From: Actinomadura nitritigenes
GTDB lineage: Bacteria > Actinomycetota > Actinomycetes > Streptosporangiales > Streptosporangiaceae
NCBI RefSeq assembly: GCF_017573545.1
Contig: NZ_JAGEOK010000031.1
Location: 62,001 to 126,000, forward strand
Length of the DNA stretch: 64,000 bases
Direction of reading: 5' to 3'
The notes beneath the pieces were generated by a model. It saw only the letters and a list, made by a program, of their open reading frames with translations. It was not told the origin of the DNA and did not search any database. Shown here one piece after another: positions 41,778 through 51,669 of this stretch (the stretch's first letter is position 1; the number at the start of each line of letters is the position of its first letter). The position numbers were made by a program, and so were the translations under genes.

Positions 41778-42149
41778 GTGCATAACTATTTCGACTCATA
41801 TGTCGCGCTTGCGGCGCTGGTGATCGCCGGTGGCGGCATCGTCGGCGGCGGCCTCGCCGCGAACCGGATGCTCCGCCCGCACCGCCCGACCGCCGAGAAG
41901 CTCACCACCTACGAGTGCGGCGTCGACCCGGTCGGCGACGGCTGGGCGCACTCGTACATCCGCTATTACGTCTTCGCCTACCTGTACGTGGTCTTCGCGG
42001 TGGACGCCGTGTTCCTGTTCCCCTGGGCGACGGTCTTCTCCGCCCCCGGCTACGGCGCCACCACCCTCGGCGAGATGTTCGTCTTCCTGGCCTTCCTCGC
42101 CGTCGGGCTCCTCTACGCGGGGCGCAAGGGCGTCCTGTCCTGGGTCTGA
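41778..42149 (+). CDS. nuoA2: NADH-quinone oxidoreductase subunit A, second cluster
   Basis: About 123 residues with three helices. The quinone-site loop E-K-L-T-T-Y-E-C-G-V-D-P, with its conserved Cys, lies between helices 1 and 2, and R-Y-Y-V-F-A-Y-L-Y-V-V-F-A-V-D is the second helix. NuoA is a small membrane subunit at the quinone chamber. I chose GTG at 41778 because GGGAG lies 8 bases before it; GTG at 41772 is possible. It opens the second nuo cluster and diverges from the Pro-rich protein gene. Confidence 0.92.
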   Translation: MHNYFDSYVALAALVIAGGGIVGGGLAANRMLRPHRPTAEKLTTYECGVDPVGDGWAHSYIRYYVFAYLYVVFAVDAVFLFPWATVFSAPGYGATTLGEMFVFLAFLAVGLLYAGRKGVLSWV

Positions 42150-42209
42150 GCCCGCCGCTCGGCGTCCGGAGCCACCGGCGGGGCCCGTCCGGGCTGTAAC
42201 AATGCATGC

Positions 42210-43277
42210 GTGGGCACCATCGATCTCCCGCCGCCGAGCGTCGGACCCCTGTCGCGGCTCGCGCCCAAGCCGGTCAAGTTCGTGCTCAACTGGGGCCGCC
42301 GCTACTCGCTGTGGGTCTTCAACTTCGGCCTGGCCTGCTGCGCGATCGAGTTCATCGCCACGTCGATGAGCAGGCACGACTTCATCCGGCTCGGCGTCAT
42401 CCCGTTCGCGCCCGGCCCCCGCCAGGCGGACCTGATGGTCGTGTCCGGCACCGTCAGCGACAAGATGGCGCCCGCCGTCCGGCGGCTCTACGAGCAGATG
42501 CCCGAGCCCAAGTACGTGATCTCGTTCGGCGCCTGCTCCAACTGCGGCGGCCCGTACTGGGACTCCTACTGCGTGACCAAGGGCGTCGACCAGATCATCC
42601 CGGTGGACGTGTACGTCCCCGGCTGCCCGCCGCGTCCCGAGGCGCTGCTGCAGGGCATCGTCCACCTGCAGGAGAAGATCGCCGCCGAGTCGCTCGGCGA
42701 CCGCTACGACGGCGGCGACCCGACGAGCCCGCCGCCCGCGCCGCGGCCGTTCTCGGCCACCGTCCTGCGCCGCCCCCTCCAGCCGCCGCCCTCGGACGAA
42801 CCGGCCGCCGAGCCTGCGGCGCCGGAAGAGCCGTCGCCGTCGGACGTGACACTGCCCGTCCCGCCGCCCGAACCTCCGCCGGCCGCGGTGCCCGAGGCCG
42901 AGGACGTGCGTCCGGACGATGAGACGCGTCCCGTGCCGCCCGTCGAACCGGAGACCGAGGGGCCCCGCGACGTCGCGGCCGCCGAGGGCGAGACCAGGCC
43001 GTTGCCCGCCGCCGGGCCGGAACCCGCCGCCGAGCACGGTGCGGTCCGCCCCGACGACGAGACGCGGCCGATCCCCGCCATCGAGGACGAGCGCGCCGCC
43101 GAGGACGATTCCGCCACCGAGAACGATTCCGCCGACGAGCCGCACGCCGGTGAGCCGCGGTCCGGCGAGCCGCAGAGGAGCGAACCGCGGCGGCGGCCGC
43201 GGCACGAGCACGACCCGTCGATCATCCCGGGCCTCGCCGACGACGGGAACGACGACGAGATCGGGCGGAGCCGGTGA
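42210..43277 (+). CDS. nuoB2: NADH-quinone oxidoreductase subunit B with long C-terminal extension
   Basis: A 355-residue protein. Residues 1-165 are a complete NuoB with all N2 cluster cysteines: the C-C pair in L-A-C-C-A-I-E-F, one in G-A-C-S-N-C-G-G and one in V-P-G-C-P-P-R-P. N2 passes electrons to quinone. Residues 170-355 are a low-complexity tail of Pro, Glu, Asp and Arg that has no counterpart in ordinary NuoB, which stops at about 160-185 residues. Starts with GTG at 42210 after a 60-base gap from nuoA. Its stop overlaps the nuoC start. Confidence 0.92.
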   Translation: MGTIDLPPPSVGPLSRLAPKPVKFVLNWGRRYSLWVFNFGLACCAIEFIATSMSRHDFIRLGVIPFAPGPRQADLMVVSGTVSDKMAPAVRRLYEQMPEPKYVISFGACSNCGGPYWDSYCVTKGVDQIIPVDVYVPGCPPRPEALLQGIVHLQEKIAAESLGDRYDGGDPTSPPPAPRPFSATVLRRPLQPPPSDEPAAEPAAPEEPSPSDVTLPVPPPEPPPAAVPEAEDVRPDDETRPVPPVEPETEGPRDVAAAEGETRPLPAAGPEPAAEHGAVRPDDETRPIPAIEDERAAEDDSATENDSADEPHAGEPRSGEPQRSEPRRRPRHEHDPSIIPGLADDGNDDEIGRSR

Positions 43278-43888
43278 GCGCCGCCGCGGACCTGGCCGCC
43301 GCCTGGACGGACCGTTTCGGCGACGACGTGACGACCGAGGAGACGGCCGGCGGGCTGTCCGTCGGCGTGCCCGCCGACCGCTGGGTGGAGGCCCTCACCT
43401 TCGCCCGCGACGACCTGGCCTGCGGTTTCTTCGACTGGCTGACCGGCGTGGACGAGCTCGGCGAGGGCTTCGCCGTCGTCGTCCACGCGTACTCGCTGGA
43501 GCGGCGCCACCATCTGCTCGTCCGGACGCGGGTGCCGAGGGACGCGCCGTCCCTGCCGACCGCCACCGGCGTCTACCGGGGCGCCGCGTGGCACGAGCGG
43601 GAGACGGCCGAGATGTTCGGCATCGTGTTCGAGGGGCATCCGAACCTCGTCCCGCTGCTGCTGCCGGACGGCTTCGAGGGGCATCCGCTGCGCAAGGACT
43701 TCGTGCTGGCGGCGCGGGTCGCGAAGCCGTGGCCGGGCGCGAAGGAGCCCGGCGAGTCGGGGCACGGCGCGCCGAGCCGCCGCCGCGTCCGGCCGCCTGG
43801 CGTGCCCGACGAGGGCCCCTGGGCGGAGGTGGCGGAGCGCCGGCGGGCCGCCGGGCGCCCGCCGCGGGAGCGGGGTCCGGATGCTTGA
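43274..43888 (+). CDS. nuoC2: NADH-quinone oxidoreductase subunit C, second cluster
   Basis: A 204-residue 30-kDa-type subunit. Its hallmark is [16 protein letters not shown] near residue 98, followed by H-P-N-L and [11 protein letters not shown]. The last ~60 residues are Arg/Pro-rich. NuoC normally binds the 49-kDa NuoD subunit, which is missing from this cluster: nuoH follows directly with an 8-base overlap. GTG start overlapping the nuoB stop by 4 bases. Confidence 0.92.
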   Translation: MSAAADLAAAWTDRFGDDVTTEETAGGLSVGVPADRWVEALTFARDDLACGFFDWLTGVDELGEGFAVVVHAYSLERRHHLLVRTRVPRDAPSLPTATGVYRGAAWHERETAEMFGIVFEGHPNLVPLLLPDGFEGHPLRKDFVLAARVAKPWPGAKEPGESGHGAPSRRRVRPPGVPDEGPWAEVAERRRAAGRPPRERGPDA

Positions 43889-44837
43889 GATCGTCGGGAA
43901 GCTGGTGCTGGTCGCGGCGGCGTTCGCGCTGCTGCCGCTGCTGGTCGGGCAGGCCGAGCACAAGGTGATGGCGCACATGCAGGGCCGTCTCGGCCCCATG
44001 TACGCGGGCGGTTTCCACGGCTGGGCGCAGCTCGTCGCGGACGGCGTGAAGTTCGCGCAGAAGGAGGACGTGGTCCCGCGCGACGCCGACCGGTGGGTGT
44101 TCAGGCTCGCGCCGGGCGTCGCGCTCGTTCCGTACCTGCTGGTGCTGGTCGTGGTGCCGGTCGGGCCGGGCGGGCAGGTCGCGCTGGACCTCGGCGTCGG
44201 GGTGTTCTTCGCGCTCGCGGTGATGGGGATCGGGGTGATCGGCGCGATCATGGCCGGCTGGGCGAGCGCGAACAAGTACGCGCTGCTCGGCGGGATCCGG
44301 GTCGCGGCGCAGCTGATGTCCTACGAGCTGCCGATGGTGTTCGCGGCGTCGTCGGTGGCGATGGCGGCGGGCACGCTGTCGCTGCAGGGCATCGTCGGCG
44401 AGTGGCGCTGGTGGTGGCTGCCGTGGCAGGCGATCGGCGCGGTGGTGTTCTTCGTCGCGGGCCTCGCGGAGCTGCGCCGCCCGCCGTTCGACATGCCGGT
44501 CGCCGACTCGGAGATCATCTTCGGCCCGTACACCGAGTACGGCGGGCTGCGGTTCGCGCTGTTCATCCTGGCGGAGTACGCCGGGATCGTGGTGCTGTGC
44601 GCGCTCACGGCCGTGCTGTTCCTCGGCGGCTGGAAGGGCCCGTTCCTGGACACCGAGCTGGGCTGGCTCTGGACGCTGATCAAGGTGGCGGTGCTGGCGT
44701 TCTGCGTGATCTGGCTCCGGGTCAGCTACCCGCGGATGCGCGAGGACCAGCTCCAGAGGCTCGCGTGGGCGTGGCTCGTCCCGCTGTCGCTGGCGCAGCT
44801 CGCGCTGACCGGCGTCCTCAAGGTCGCCTTCTCCTGA
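43881..44837 (+). CDS. nuoH2: NADH-quinone oxidoreductase subunit H, second cluster
   Basis: A 318-residue protein with eight helices. NuoH forms the quinone chamber with NuoB and NuoD. Signatures visible are [14 protein letters not shown] near residues 29-42, [11 protein letters not shown] near 54, and [16 protein letters not shown] near 195. The ATG overlaps nuoC by 8 bases. The run of same-strand nuo genes stops here and resumes at nuoI, 1.7 kb later. Confidence 0.93.
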   Translation: MLEIVGKLVLVAAAFALLPLLVGQAEHKVMAHMQGRLGPMYAGGFHGWAQLVADGVKFAQKEDVVPRDADRWVFRLAPGVALVPYLLVLVVVPVGPGGQVALDLGVGVFFALAVMGIGVIGAIMAGWASANKYALLGGIRVAAQLMSYELPMVFAASSVAMAAGTLSLQGIVGEWRWWWLPWQAIGAVVFFVAGLAELRRPPFDMPVADSEIIFGPYTEYGGLRFALFILAEYAGIVVLCALTAVLFLGGWKGPFLDTELGWLWTLIKVAVLAFCVIWLRVSYPRMREDQLQRLAWAWLVPLSLAQLALTGVLKVAFS

Positions 44838-44843
44838 GGACTC

Positions 44844-45140
44844 TCACCTGCTCTTGCTGATCACTTCGCGCATCTCGTCCAATCGGTACCCGGGGGTCCA
44901 GGTGGCCCGTACGCCCCCCATCGATTCGATGGTGAGCATGTAGGCGGTGAAGGTCGCGTCGTCGGGTGCCTCGAAGATGCCGATCATGTGGTACTGCCCT
45001 CCCGGGGTCCATATGAGGTCCAGGAGCTGCACGCCGAACTGGGATGCGAACGTCTTCGCCTCTTCGACCCGGTCCGCCGTGTCCCAGAAATTCCGCACCC
45101 CTTGTTCCGTCCACTCCGCCAACGCGACGTACAGCGTCAT
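44844..45140 (-). CDS. GYD-domain protein
   Basis: About 98 residues from ATG at 45140 after a G-rich site. It matches the small ferredoxin-like GYD domain: M-T-L-Y-V-A-L-A-E-W-T-E-Q-G, then Y-H-M-I-G-I-F-E-A-P-D-D-A-T-F-T-A-Y near residue 50. Function is unknown; related proteins are mono-oxygenase-like or stress dimers. It is on the opposite strand between nuoH and nuoI, with its stop 6 bases from the nuoH stop. Confidence 0.75.
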   Translation of the reverse strand: MTLYVALAEWTEQGVRNFWDTADRVEEAKTFASQFGVQLLDLIWTPGGQYHMIGIFEAPDDATFTAYMLTIESMGGVRATWTPGYRLDEMREVISKSR

Positions 45141-45346
45141 GTGTCCCCCCGGCCTGGCCTGCCGCATCGGACCGCCGGCCGCCGTCAGGGCGGTCGTCCA
45201 CCGCAGTGAATCCCAGGCGGCCGACGGTCTTTATTTCCCGAAATGTCGCGACGAATATCTCGGCCCAGCAAAACTCCGGCCAGCCAGTGCCCGCAGAGGG
45301 CATGGCGACGGGGAACTTCGCCAAGCCTTCCTCACGGACCTCCCTC

Positions 45347-46423
45347 TCAGGGAAGGAAGATCGTGTACTCGGCGAGCTGCGGCATGATCGCGGGCGGCAG
45401 GTCGCAGTCCACGGCCATCTCCTCGACGGAGACGAACGTGCCGTGCTCGTCCCGGTGCGCGACGACCCGCTCGGCCAGCTCCTCCGTCATCCCGGGCAGG
45501 GCCGCGATGATCTCGGCCGGGGCGTGGTTGGCGTCGACGAGGCCGCCGTCGTCGTAGGCGCGCGGGACGTCCGGACGGCCGATCCGCAGCTCGTGCGCGA
45601 GCGCCGGGTCCTCGGCGACGATGGCGCGGGCGTCGGCGCGCAGGTTCCGCCGGTACTTGGCGTACTCGACGGCGCTCTCGTTGTTGTGGCTGCGCGGGAC
45701 CTCGCGGGGGTACACCTGGCGGCGGACGGCGAAGGCGTGCGCGGTCCCCGCGGGCCACAGCGTCAGCAGCAGGATGGTGCCGAGGGCGATCAGCAGCACG
45801 TTCCCGCTGTTCAGGGCGGCCAGCATCGTCACCAGGCCGATCCCGTAGCCGGCCGCGGCGGCCCCGTAGTTCCACGATCCGCGCTTCACGGCGGCGTAGA
45901 GGAACGTCACGGGCGTCGCGACCCCGAATGTGAGGAACGGCAGGATCGCCCACAGCACGCCGTTCGGCTGCTCGGGCGGCGGCGGAAGCGGCGGTACGGG
46001 GCGCAGCGGCGGGAGCGGATACCCGCCGGACCCCCAGGCCGGGGACCGGTCCGGCGGTCCCGGCGGCGGCACCGGACGCGGCGGGGCTCCCGGGGCCGCA
46101 GGGCCCGGTGCCGCCGGGCGCGGCGGCACGGCCGGATGCGGCGGCGAGGCCGCCGGAGGGGGCGGTGAGGCCGCCGGAGGGGGCGGAGAGACCGGAGGGG
46201 GCGGGGAGGGGACGGGCCGCGGCGGGACGGGCGGGGGCGGCACCGCGGTGCCGCCCGGCGGCGTGAAACCGTCCGGCTTGGTCGTGCCGTGCACCGGCAT
46301 GCCGCCCGGCGGCGTCCCCTGCACGGGCGTCCCGCCCGGCGGCGTGGCGCCCGGCGGCGTGGAGGACTGCGGGCGGGCGTGGTCGGCTCCGTGGTCGTAC
46401 TGTCCGTCCGCATGGTGGCTCAC
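45347..46423 (-). CDS. Membrane protein with Pro-rich N-terminus and ComEA-like helix-hairpin-helix
   Basis: About 358 residues from GTG at 46423, with AAGGAGG just before it. Residues 1-140 are Pro/Gly/Ala repeats. Two or three helices lie at about 150-240 ([13 protein letters not shown] and the [12 protein letters not shown] run). The C-terminus has a helix-hairpin-helix of the ComEA type: [17 protein letters not shown]. Such motifs bind DNA non-specifically, but here the domain would be cytoplasmic or membrane-near, and the role is not clear. It lies on the strand opposite to nuo. Confidence 0.75.
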   Translation of the reverse strand: MSHHADGQYDHGADHARPQSSTPPGATPPGGTPVQGTPPGGMPVHGTTKPDGFTPPGGTAVPPPPVPPRPVPSPPPPVSPPPPAASPPPPAASPPHPAVPPRPAAPGPAAPGAPPRPVPPPGPPDRSPAWGSGGYPLPPLRPVPPLPPPPEQPNGVLWAILPFLTFGVATPVTFLYAAVKRGSWNYGAAAAGYGIGLVTMLAALNSGNVLLIALGTILLLTLWPAGTAHAFAVRRQVYPREVPRSHNNESAVEYAKYRRNLRADARAIVAEDPALAHELRIGRPDVPRAYDDGGLVDANHAPAEIIAALPGMTEELAERVVAHRDEHGTFVSVEEMAVDCDLPPAIMPQLAEYTIFLP

Positions 46424-46531
46424 ATGTCCTCCTTGCCCGCAGGCGTACAGGAGCGCGGACCGCGGGTGCCCGCGTATCGTCCGACGAACGCGGAACCCGC
46501 CGCGTTCCACCGCGGCGTTTCGTGCGCAATC

Positions 46532-47107
46532 ATGTTGCGCGTGGGACGGTTGCCAGGAGGCGGGCTGGCCAAGGGGCTGGCCGTCACGTTGCGGACTATG
46601 ACGCGGCGCTCCATCACGCGTCAATACCCCGAGGTGCAGCCCGATCTGCCCCCGCGCAGCCGGGGGGTGATCGCGCTCTTCGAGGAGAACTGCACCGTCT
46701 GCATGCTCTGCGCACGCGAGTGCCCCGACTGGTGCATCTACATCGACTCGCACAAGGAGACCGTCCCCGCCGAGGGCGGCGGGCGGCCGCGCGTCCACAA
46801 CGTCCTCGACCGGTTCGCGATCGACTTCGCGCTGTGCATGTACTGCGGCATCTGCATCGAGGTCTGCCCGTTCGACGCGCTGTTCTGGTCGCCCGAGTTC
46901 GAGTACGCCGAGTACGACATCGCGGAGCTGACCCACGAGAAGGAGCGGCTCCGCGAGTGGATGTGGACCGTCCCGCCGCCGCAGGCCCACGATCCGGCCG
47001 CCGAGCCGCCGAAGGAGATCGCGGCGGCGGAGAAGGCGGCGGCGCGGGCCGCGCGGCGCCCGTCCCGCCCGCCCGGCCCGCCGGGGAGTCCGGGGACCGG
47101 GCGATGA
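46532..47107 (+). CDS. nuoI2: NADH-quinone oxidoreductase subunit I, second cluster
   Basis: About 191 residues. It carries the two [4Fe-4S] motifs of Nuo[13 protein letters not shown] near residues 54-65 and [12 protein letters not shown] near 103-114. They relay electrons to N2 in NuoB. The last ~40 residues are an Ala/Arg/Pro low-complexity tail. The start is uncertain: ATG 46532 or GTG 46541, neither with a clear ribosome site, so a leaderless message is possible. It overlaps nuoJ by 4 bases and starts the second half of the split cluster. Confidence 0.9.
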   Translation: MLRVGRLPGGGLAKGLAVTLRTMTRRSITRQYPEVQPDLPPRSRGVIALFEENCTVCMLCARECPDWCIYIDSHKETVPAEGGGRPRVHNVLDRFAIDFALCMYCGICIEVCPFDALFWSPEFEYAEYDIAELTHEKERLREWMWTVPPPQAHDPAAEPPKEIAAAEKAAARAARRPSRPPGPPGSPGTGR

Positions 47108-47655
47108 GCGGCCAGGAGATCGTCTTCACGCTGCTCGGGGTGGTGGCCGTCGGGGCCGGGATCATGGTGGTGACGACGCGGCGGCTCGTCCACGCGGCGC
47201 TGTGGCTGGTGCTGTCGTTCGGCGCGCTCGCGGGCGGCTACCTGGTGCTGACCGCGGAGTTCGTCGCGTGGGTGCAGGTACTGATCTACGTCGGCGCGGT
47301 CGTCGTGCTGCTGCTGTTCGGGATCATGCTGACGCGCGCGCCGATCGGCGACTCCGCCGACCTCGACTCCGGCAACCGGTGGGCCGCCGCCGCGGTCGCC
47401 GTCGCCACCGCCGCGGTCCTCGTCACGGTCATGGTCATGGGCTTCCGGGACGAGCGGATGCCGCTGCGCGCGGGCGGCGGATCGGCGAGCGCGCTCGGCG
47501 CCGGCGTGTTCCGGACGTGGGTGCTGCCGTTCGAGGTGCTGTCGGTGCTGCTGCTGGCCTCGCTGGTCGGCGCGATCGTCCTGTCCCGCACCGACATCGG
47601 CTCCGGCCGCTCGGGCGGCTCCGGCCGCTCCGGCCGGGGGAAGGGGCGCGGCTGA
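47104..47655 (+). CDS. nuoJ2: NADH-quinone oxidoreductase subunit J, second cluster
   Basis: A 183-residue membrane subunit with five helices. The third helix holds the pi-bulge-type signature ([18 protein letters not shown]) near residues 58-76. A Gly/Ser/Arg tail ([12 protein letters not shown]) ends the protein. Both ends overlap neighbours: 4 bases with nuoI and 1 base with nuoK. Confidence 0.93.
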   Translation: MSGQEIVFTLLGVVAVGAGIMVVTTRRLVHAALWLVLSFGALAGGYLVLTAEFVAWVQVLIYVGAVVVLLLFGIMLTRAPIGDSADLDSGNRWAAAAVAVATAAVLVTVMVMGFRDERMPLRAGGGSASALGAGVFRTWVLPFEVLSVLLLASLVGAIVLSRTDIGSGRSGGSGRSGRGKGRG

Positions 47656-48110
47656 TGCACCTGGCCTACCCGACCGTCGTCGCGGCGCTGCTGTTCTCCG
47701 TCGGCGTGTACGGGGTGCTGGCGCGGCGCAACGCCATCCTCGTCCTGATGTCGGTCGAGCTGATGCTGAACGCGGTGAACCTGAACCTCGTCACGTTCGA
47801 CATGCGGTTCCGCGACCGGCTGCACGGCGGGCAGGTGCTCACCCTGTTCACGATCGTGATCGCGGCGGCGGAGGTCGGGCTCGGCCTGGCGATCGTCCTG
47901 CTGGTGTTCCGGAACCGGCAGATGGTCGACATCGACCGGCTCCGCTCGCTGTCCGAGTCCACCGACGAGTCCGACGACGAGGCGGGCGGCGAGGCGGGCG
48001 GCGAGGCGGGCGGCGAGGCGGGCGGCGAGGCGGGTGGGCCCGAGCCGGAGCCCGCCGCCGAGACCGGCTCGGAGACCGGTCCCGAGCCGGTCGAGGAGGC
48101 GGCGCCGTGA
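47655..48110 (+). CDS. nuoK2: NADH-quinone oxidoreductase subunit K with E-A-G-G repeat tail
   Basis: A 151-residue protein. The first ~97 residues are a normal NuoK with three helices, including the conserved Glu residues in [12 protein letters not shown] and [10 protein letters not shown]. The remaining ~54 residues are an acidic tail with five E-A-G-G units encoded by a 12-base tandem repeat. Ordinary NuoK stops at about 100 residues. It overlaps nuoL by 4 bases. Confidence 0.93.
   Translation: MHLAYPTVVAALLFSVGVYGVLARRNAILVLMSVELMLNAVNLNLVTFDMRFRDRLHGGQVLTLFTIVIAAAEVGLGLAIVLLVFRNRQMVDIDRLRSLSESTDESDDEAGGEAGGEAGGEAGGEAGGPEPEPAAETGSETGPEPVEEAAP
47979..48038. repeat. 12-base tandem repeat in nuoK tail, 5 copies
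   Basis: Four exact copies of GAGGCGGGCGGC and one with a single change, head to tail and in frame, each encoding E-A-G-G. Confidence 0.9.
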
Positions 48111-50167
48111 TCTGGCTCGCGTCCCTGGCGATCCTGCTGCCGTTCCTCGCCGCGTTCGCCGGCATGCTGTCCGGCCCCGCGCTCGGGCGGCTGCTGCCGG
48201 GCTCGCCGCGCCGCGACGGCCCGGCGCTGATCGCCTGCGCCCCCGTCGCCGTCTCGCTCGTCCTGTCGGCGATCGTCGCGTTCGTCGTCTGGCAGGACCC
48301 CGGCGAGCGGACGGGCTCCCTGGCGGTGATCGACACCGGCTCGGTGCCGATCCGGGTCGGGCTGCAGGTGGACGGCCTGTCCGCGGTCGTCGCGCTGATG
48401 GTCTGCTGCGTCGCGCTCGCCGTCCAGGTGTACTCGGTCGCCTACATGGACGGCGACCGGCGCTACTCGTCCTACGCCGCCTTCATCTCGCTGTTCACCG
48501 CCGCGATGCTGCTGGTGGTCCTCGCCGGGGACCTCATCGTCCTGTACGCCGGCTGGGAGGTCATGGGCATCTGCTCGTACTTCCTGATCGGCCACCACTG
48601 GGAGGAACGGGCCAACTCCCGCGCGGCCGTCAAAGCGTTCCTGGTGACGCGGCTGGGCGACGTCGGCTTCCTCATCGGGATCATCGTGCTCGGGGTGGGC
48701 GCCCGCACGTTCGAGATCCACGGCGTCCTGACCCGGGTCTGGACGATGCCGGGCTCGACGCTCACCGCCGCCGCGCTGCTGCTGCTCGCCGGCGTCGCGG
48801 GCAAGAGCGCCCAGTTCCCACTGCACACCTGGCTTCCGGACGCCATGGCCGGCCCGACGCCGATCAGCGCGCTGATCCACGCCGCCACGATGGTCGCGGC
48901 CGGCGTCTACGTCGTCGCGCGGCTGTACGGGGTGTTCGTCGCCGCGCCCGGCGCGCTGGCCGTCCTCGGCGTCGTCGCGGTGATCTCGATGGTCGGCGCG
49001 GCGCTCGCGGCCCTCGCCCAGGACGACCTGAAACGCGTCCTCGCCTACTCGACGATCAGCCAGCTCGCCGTGATGGCGGCCGCGCTCGCGGTCGGCGCGA
49101 GGTCCGCGGCGATCTTCCACCTGCTGGCGCACGGCGCGTTCAAGGCGCTGCTGTTCCTCGCCGCCGGCTGCCTGATCGCGACCACCGGGTCCACGCTGCT
49201 CGCCAAGTACGGCGGGCTGCGGCGCGGCATGCCGATCACCTTCTGGTCGATGACGGCCGGGTACGCGGCCCTCGCGGGCGTCCCGCCGTTCAGCGGCTGG
49301 TTCAGCAAGGACTCCGTCATCGAGGCCGCCGAGCACGCCGCCCTCCACGGCCACGACACCGCCGAGGCAGGCTGGTTCGCCTACGCCCCGCTGGCCCCGG
49401 AGGCGGCACCGTCGATACCGCCGCCCTCGGCGCCGCCTTCGATGCCGCCCCTGAGCGGCCTCTCCGGTGACCTGTCCTCCATGGGAGGCCGGCCGCCGTT
49501 CAGCGACCACATCGTGGGCTACGCGAACATCCCGCCGGGCGAGCTGTCCACGAGCGTCGCCTCCATCGACCTGCCGTCCTGGGTGGCGTGGCTGGTCTAT
49601 CTGGGGTTGCTGCTGACGGTCGCGCTGACGGCGGCGTACGCGACGCGGGCCTGGCTGATGACGTTCTTCGGGGAGCCGCGCGGGACGTACGAGATCCGCG
49701 AGCCGTCGAGGTTCATGTCGTGGACGGTGGCGGCGCTGGCGGTGCCCGCCGCGATCCTGGGGTTCTTCGGGCTCGGCGCGAGCGAGTTGCGCCCGCACGC
49801 CGGCCCGGCGCTGCTCGGCATCGCGCTCCTGGCCGTCGGCGGGGGCGCGGTGTACCTCCGCTGGAACCGGGACCCGGCGTCCGACCCGGCGGTGGCCCTC
49901 GGGCCGGTGCGCCGGGTGTTCGCGCGGGGCTTCTACGTGGACGAGCTGTACGCGACGGCGATCGTCCGCCCCGTCCAGGCCCTCGCGCGCGGGGTCGTGG
50001 GGTTCGACCGGCGCGGCGTCGACGCGGCCGTCGTCGGGGCCGGACGGGGCGCGCGGCGGCTCGGCGGGCTGCTGCGGATCACGCAGAACGGCAACCCGCA
50101 GACGTACCTGACGGGCCTGCTCGCGGGCGTCGTCGTCATCACGGCCCTGGTGGTGATCTTCCGGTGA
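48107..50167 (+). CDS. nuoL2: NADH-quinone oxidoreductase subunit L, second cluster
   Basis: A 686-residue antiporter-like subunit, the distal proton channel of complex I with about 16 helices. It shows [10 protein letters not shown] near 145, the [17 protein letters not shown] segment near 236, and [12 protein letters not shown] near 305. Between late helices is a loop of about 70 Pro/Ser/Gly-rich residues (around 420-490), longer than in the usual family member. GTG start overlapping nuoK. Confidence 0.93.
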   Translation: MIWLASLAILLPFLAAFAGMLSGPALGRLLPGSPRRDGPALIACAPVAVSLVLSAIVAFVVWQDPGERTGSLAVIDTGSVPIRVGLQVDGLSAVVALMVCCVALAVQVYSVAYMDGDRRYSSYAAFISLFTAAMLLVVLAGDLIVLYAGWEVMGICSYFLIGHHWEERANSRAAVKAFLVTRLGDVGFLIGIIVLGVGARTFEIHGVLTRVWTMPGSTLTAAALLLLAGVAGKSAQFPLHTWLPDAMAGPTPISALIHAATMVAAGVYVVARLYGVFVAAPGALAVLGVVAVISMVGAALAALAQDDLKRVLAYSTISQLAVMAAALAVGARSAAIFHLLAHGAFKALLFLAAGCLIATTGSTLLAKYGGLRRGMPITFWSMTAGYAALAGVPPFSGWFSKDSVIEAAEHAALHGHDTAEAGWFAYAPLAPEAAPSIPPPSAPPSMPPLSGLSGDLSSMGGRPPFSDHIVGYANIPPGELSTSVASIDLPSWVAWLVYLGLLLTVALTAAYATRAWLMTFFGEPRGTYEIREPSRFMSWTVAALAVPAAILGFFGLGASELRPHAGPALLGIALLAVGGGAVYLRWNRDPASDPAVALGPVRRVFARGFYVDELYATAIVRPVQALARGVVGFDRRGVDAAVVGAGRGARRLGGLLRITQNGNPQTYLTGLLAGVVVITALVVIFR

Positions 50168-51669
50168 TCTTCCTGTGGATGATGGCGATCCCGCTGTTCG
50201 GGGCGGTGGCGCTGCTCGTCCCGGCGGACCGGTTCCTGCGCACCGAGTTCGCCGTCCGGGCGTTCGGGACGGGCGTGTCCGCGGCGGCGCTGCTCGTCGC
50301 GGTCTCCGCGCTGACCGCGTTCGACTTCGGCGACACCTCGCGGACGCAACTCCAGGCGGACTGGGCGTGGTCGCCCGCGATCGGCCTGCGGTTCCACCTC
50401 GGCGCCGACGGGATCTCCCTGCCGCTGGTCGTGCTGACCGCCCTGCTGACGTTCCTGTGCTTCCTGTACACGCTGCGGCATCCCCCGGCGGGCGGGCGGA
50501 TCCGGCTGCTGACCGCCCTGCTGCTCGTCCTCGAGATCGGCCTGATCGGCACGTTCACCGCCCTCGACCTCGTGCTGTTCTTCGTGTTCTTCGAGACCGT
50601 CCTGATCCCGATGTACGTGGTGATCATGCTGTGGGGCGGGGACGGGCGCCGCGCCGCCGCGACCAAGTTCATCCTGTACACGCTGCTCGGGTCGGGCCTG
50701 CTGCTCGCCGGGATGCTGCTCGTGGCCGTCAACGCGGGCACCCTCGACATGGTCCGGCTGGCCGCGCGGCACGGCTCCGGTGTCTCCCACGGCGTCCAGA
50801 TCGCCGCGTTCGCGCTGATGGCCGTCGGGCTCGCGGTGAAGGCGCCGATGTGGCCGCTGCACACCTGGCTGCCGGACGCGCACACCGAGGCCCCGACCGT
50901 CGGGTCCGTGCTGCTGGCGGGCGTGCTGCTGAAGATGGGCACCTACGGGCTCGTCCGCGTCGCGCTGCCGCTCGCGCCGGACGGCGCGCAGGTGTGGGCG
51001 CCGTGGCTCGGGCTCCTCGCCGTGATCGGCATCATCTACGGCGCGCTCGCCTGCCTCGCCCAGCGCGACCTCAAACGGATGATCGCGTACTCGTCCGTCG
51101 GGCACATGGGGTTCGTGCTGCTCGGCATCGCGACGCTCACCCCCGTCGGGATCAACGCCGCGCTGTTCGGCAACGTCGCGCACGGCCTGATCACCGGGCT
51201 GCTGTTCTTCCTGGCCGGAGCGGTGAAGGACCGCTGGGGCACCACCGACATGGACCGGATCGGCGGCGGCATGCTCGGCACCGCGCCGCGCCTGGCGTCC
51301 GTGCTGACCTTCGCGTCCGTCGCCTCGCTCGGGCTGCCGGGCCTCGCCGGGTTCTGGGGCGAGATGCTGGCGATGGTCGGCGCGTACCGTCCGCACGCCG
51401 ACCTGCCGCGCGGCGCGTTCGTCACGTTCATGGCGCTCGCCGGGATCGGCGCGCTGCTCACCGCCGGCTACTTCCTGCGCATGCTCGCCAAGATCACCCA
51501 CGGCCCGGCGCCGGAACCCCTCGGGTCCGGTCCGGGCGCCGCGGTGTCGGCCCAGGAGTACGCCGCCTGGGTCCCGCTGATCGCGCTCACCCTGCTCGTC
51601 GGGCTGTGGCCGAAGACCCTGCTGGACGTGACCGCCGCGCCGGTCCGCGCGCTGTTCGGAGGCGGCTGA
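50164..51669 (+). CDS. nuoM2: NADH-quinone oxidoreductase subunit M, second cluster
   Basis: A 501-residue antiporter-like subunit with about 14 helices. Key marks are F-E-T-V-L-I-P-M-Y near residue 142 (channel Glu), [15 protein letters not shown] near 224-238, and D-L-K-R-M-I-A-Y-S-S-V-G-H near 305. It starts with GTG at 50164, overlapping nuoL by 4 bases. It is clearly diverged from the housekeeping nuoM at the left end of the window, so it is not a recent duplicate. Confidence 0.93.
   Translation: MIFLWMMAIPLFGAVALLVPADRFLRTEFAVRAFGTGVSAAALLVAVSALTAFDFGDTSRTQLQADWAWSPAIGLRFHLGADGISLPLVVLTALLTFLCFLYTLRHPPAGGRIRLLTALLLVLEIGLIGTFTALDLVLFFVFFETVLIPMYVVIMLWGGDGRRAAATKFILYTLLGSGLLLAGMLLVAVNAGTLDMVRLAARHGSGVSHGVQIAAFALMAVGLAVKAPMWPLHTWLPDAHTEAPTVGSVLLAGVLLKMGTYGLVRVALPLAPDGAQVWAPWLGLLAVIGIIYGALACLAQRDLKRMIAYSSVGHMGFVLLGIATLTPVGINAALFGNVAHGLITGLLFFLAGAVKDRWGTTDMDRIGGGMLGTAPRLASVLTFASVASLGLPGLAGFWGEMLAMVGAYRPHADLPRGAFVTFMALAGIGALLTAGYFLRMLAKITHGPAPEPLGSGPGAAVSAQEYAAWVPLIALTLLVGLWPKTLLDVTAAPVRALFGGG

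Noticed and set aside
43881-44837. A hidden or fused nuoD in the second nuo cluster
   Set aside because: All frames between nuoB and nuoH were read; only NuoC signatures occur, and the overlaps leave no room for a ~400-residue NuoD.
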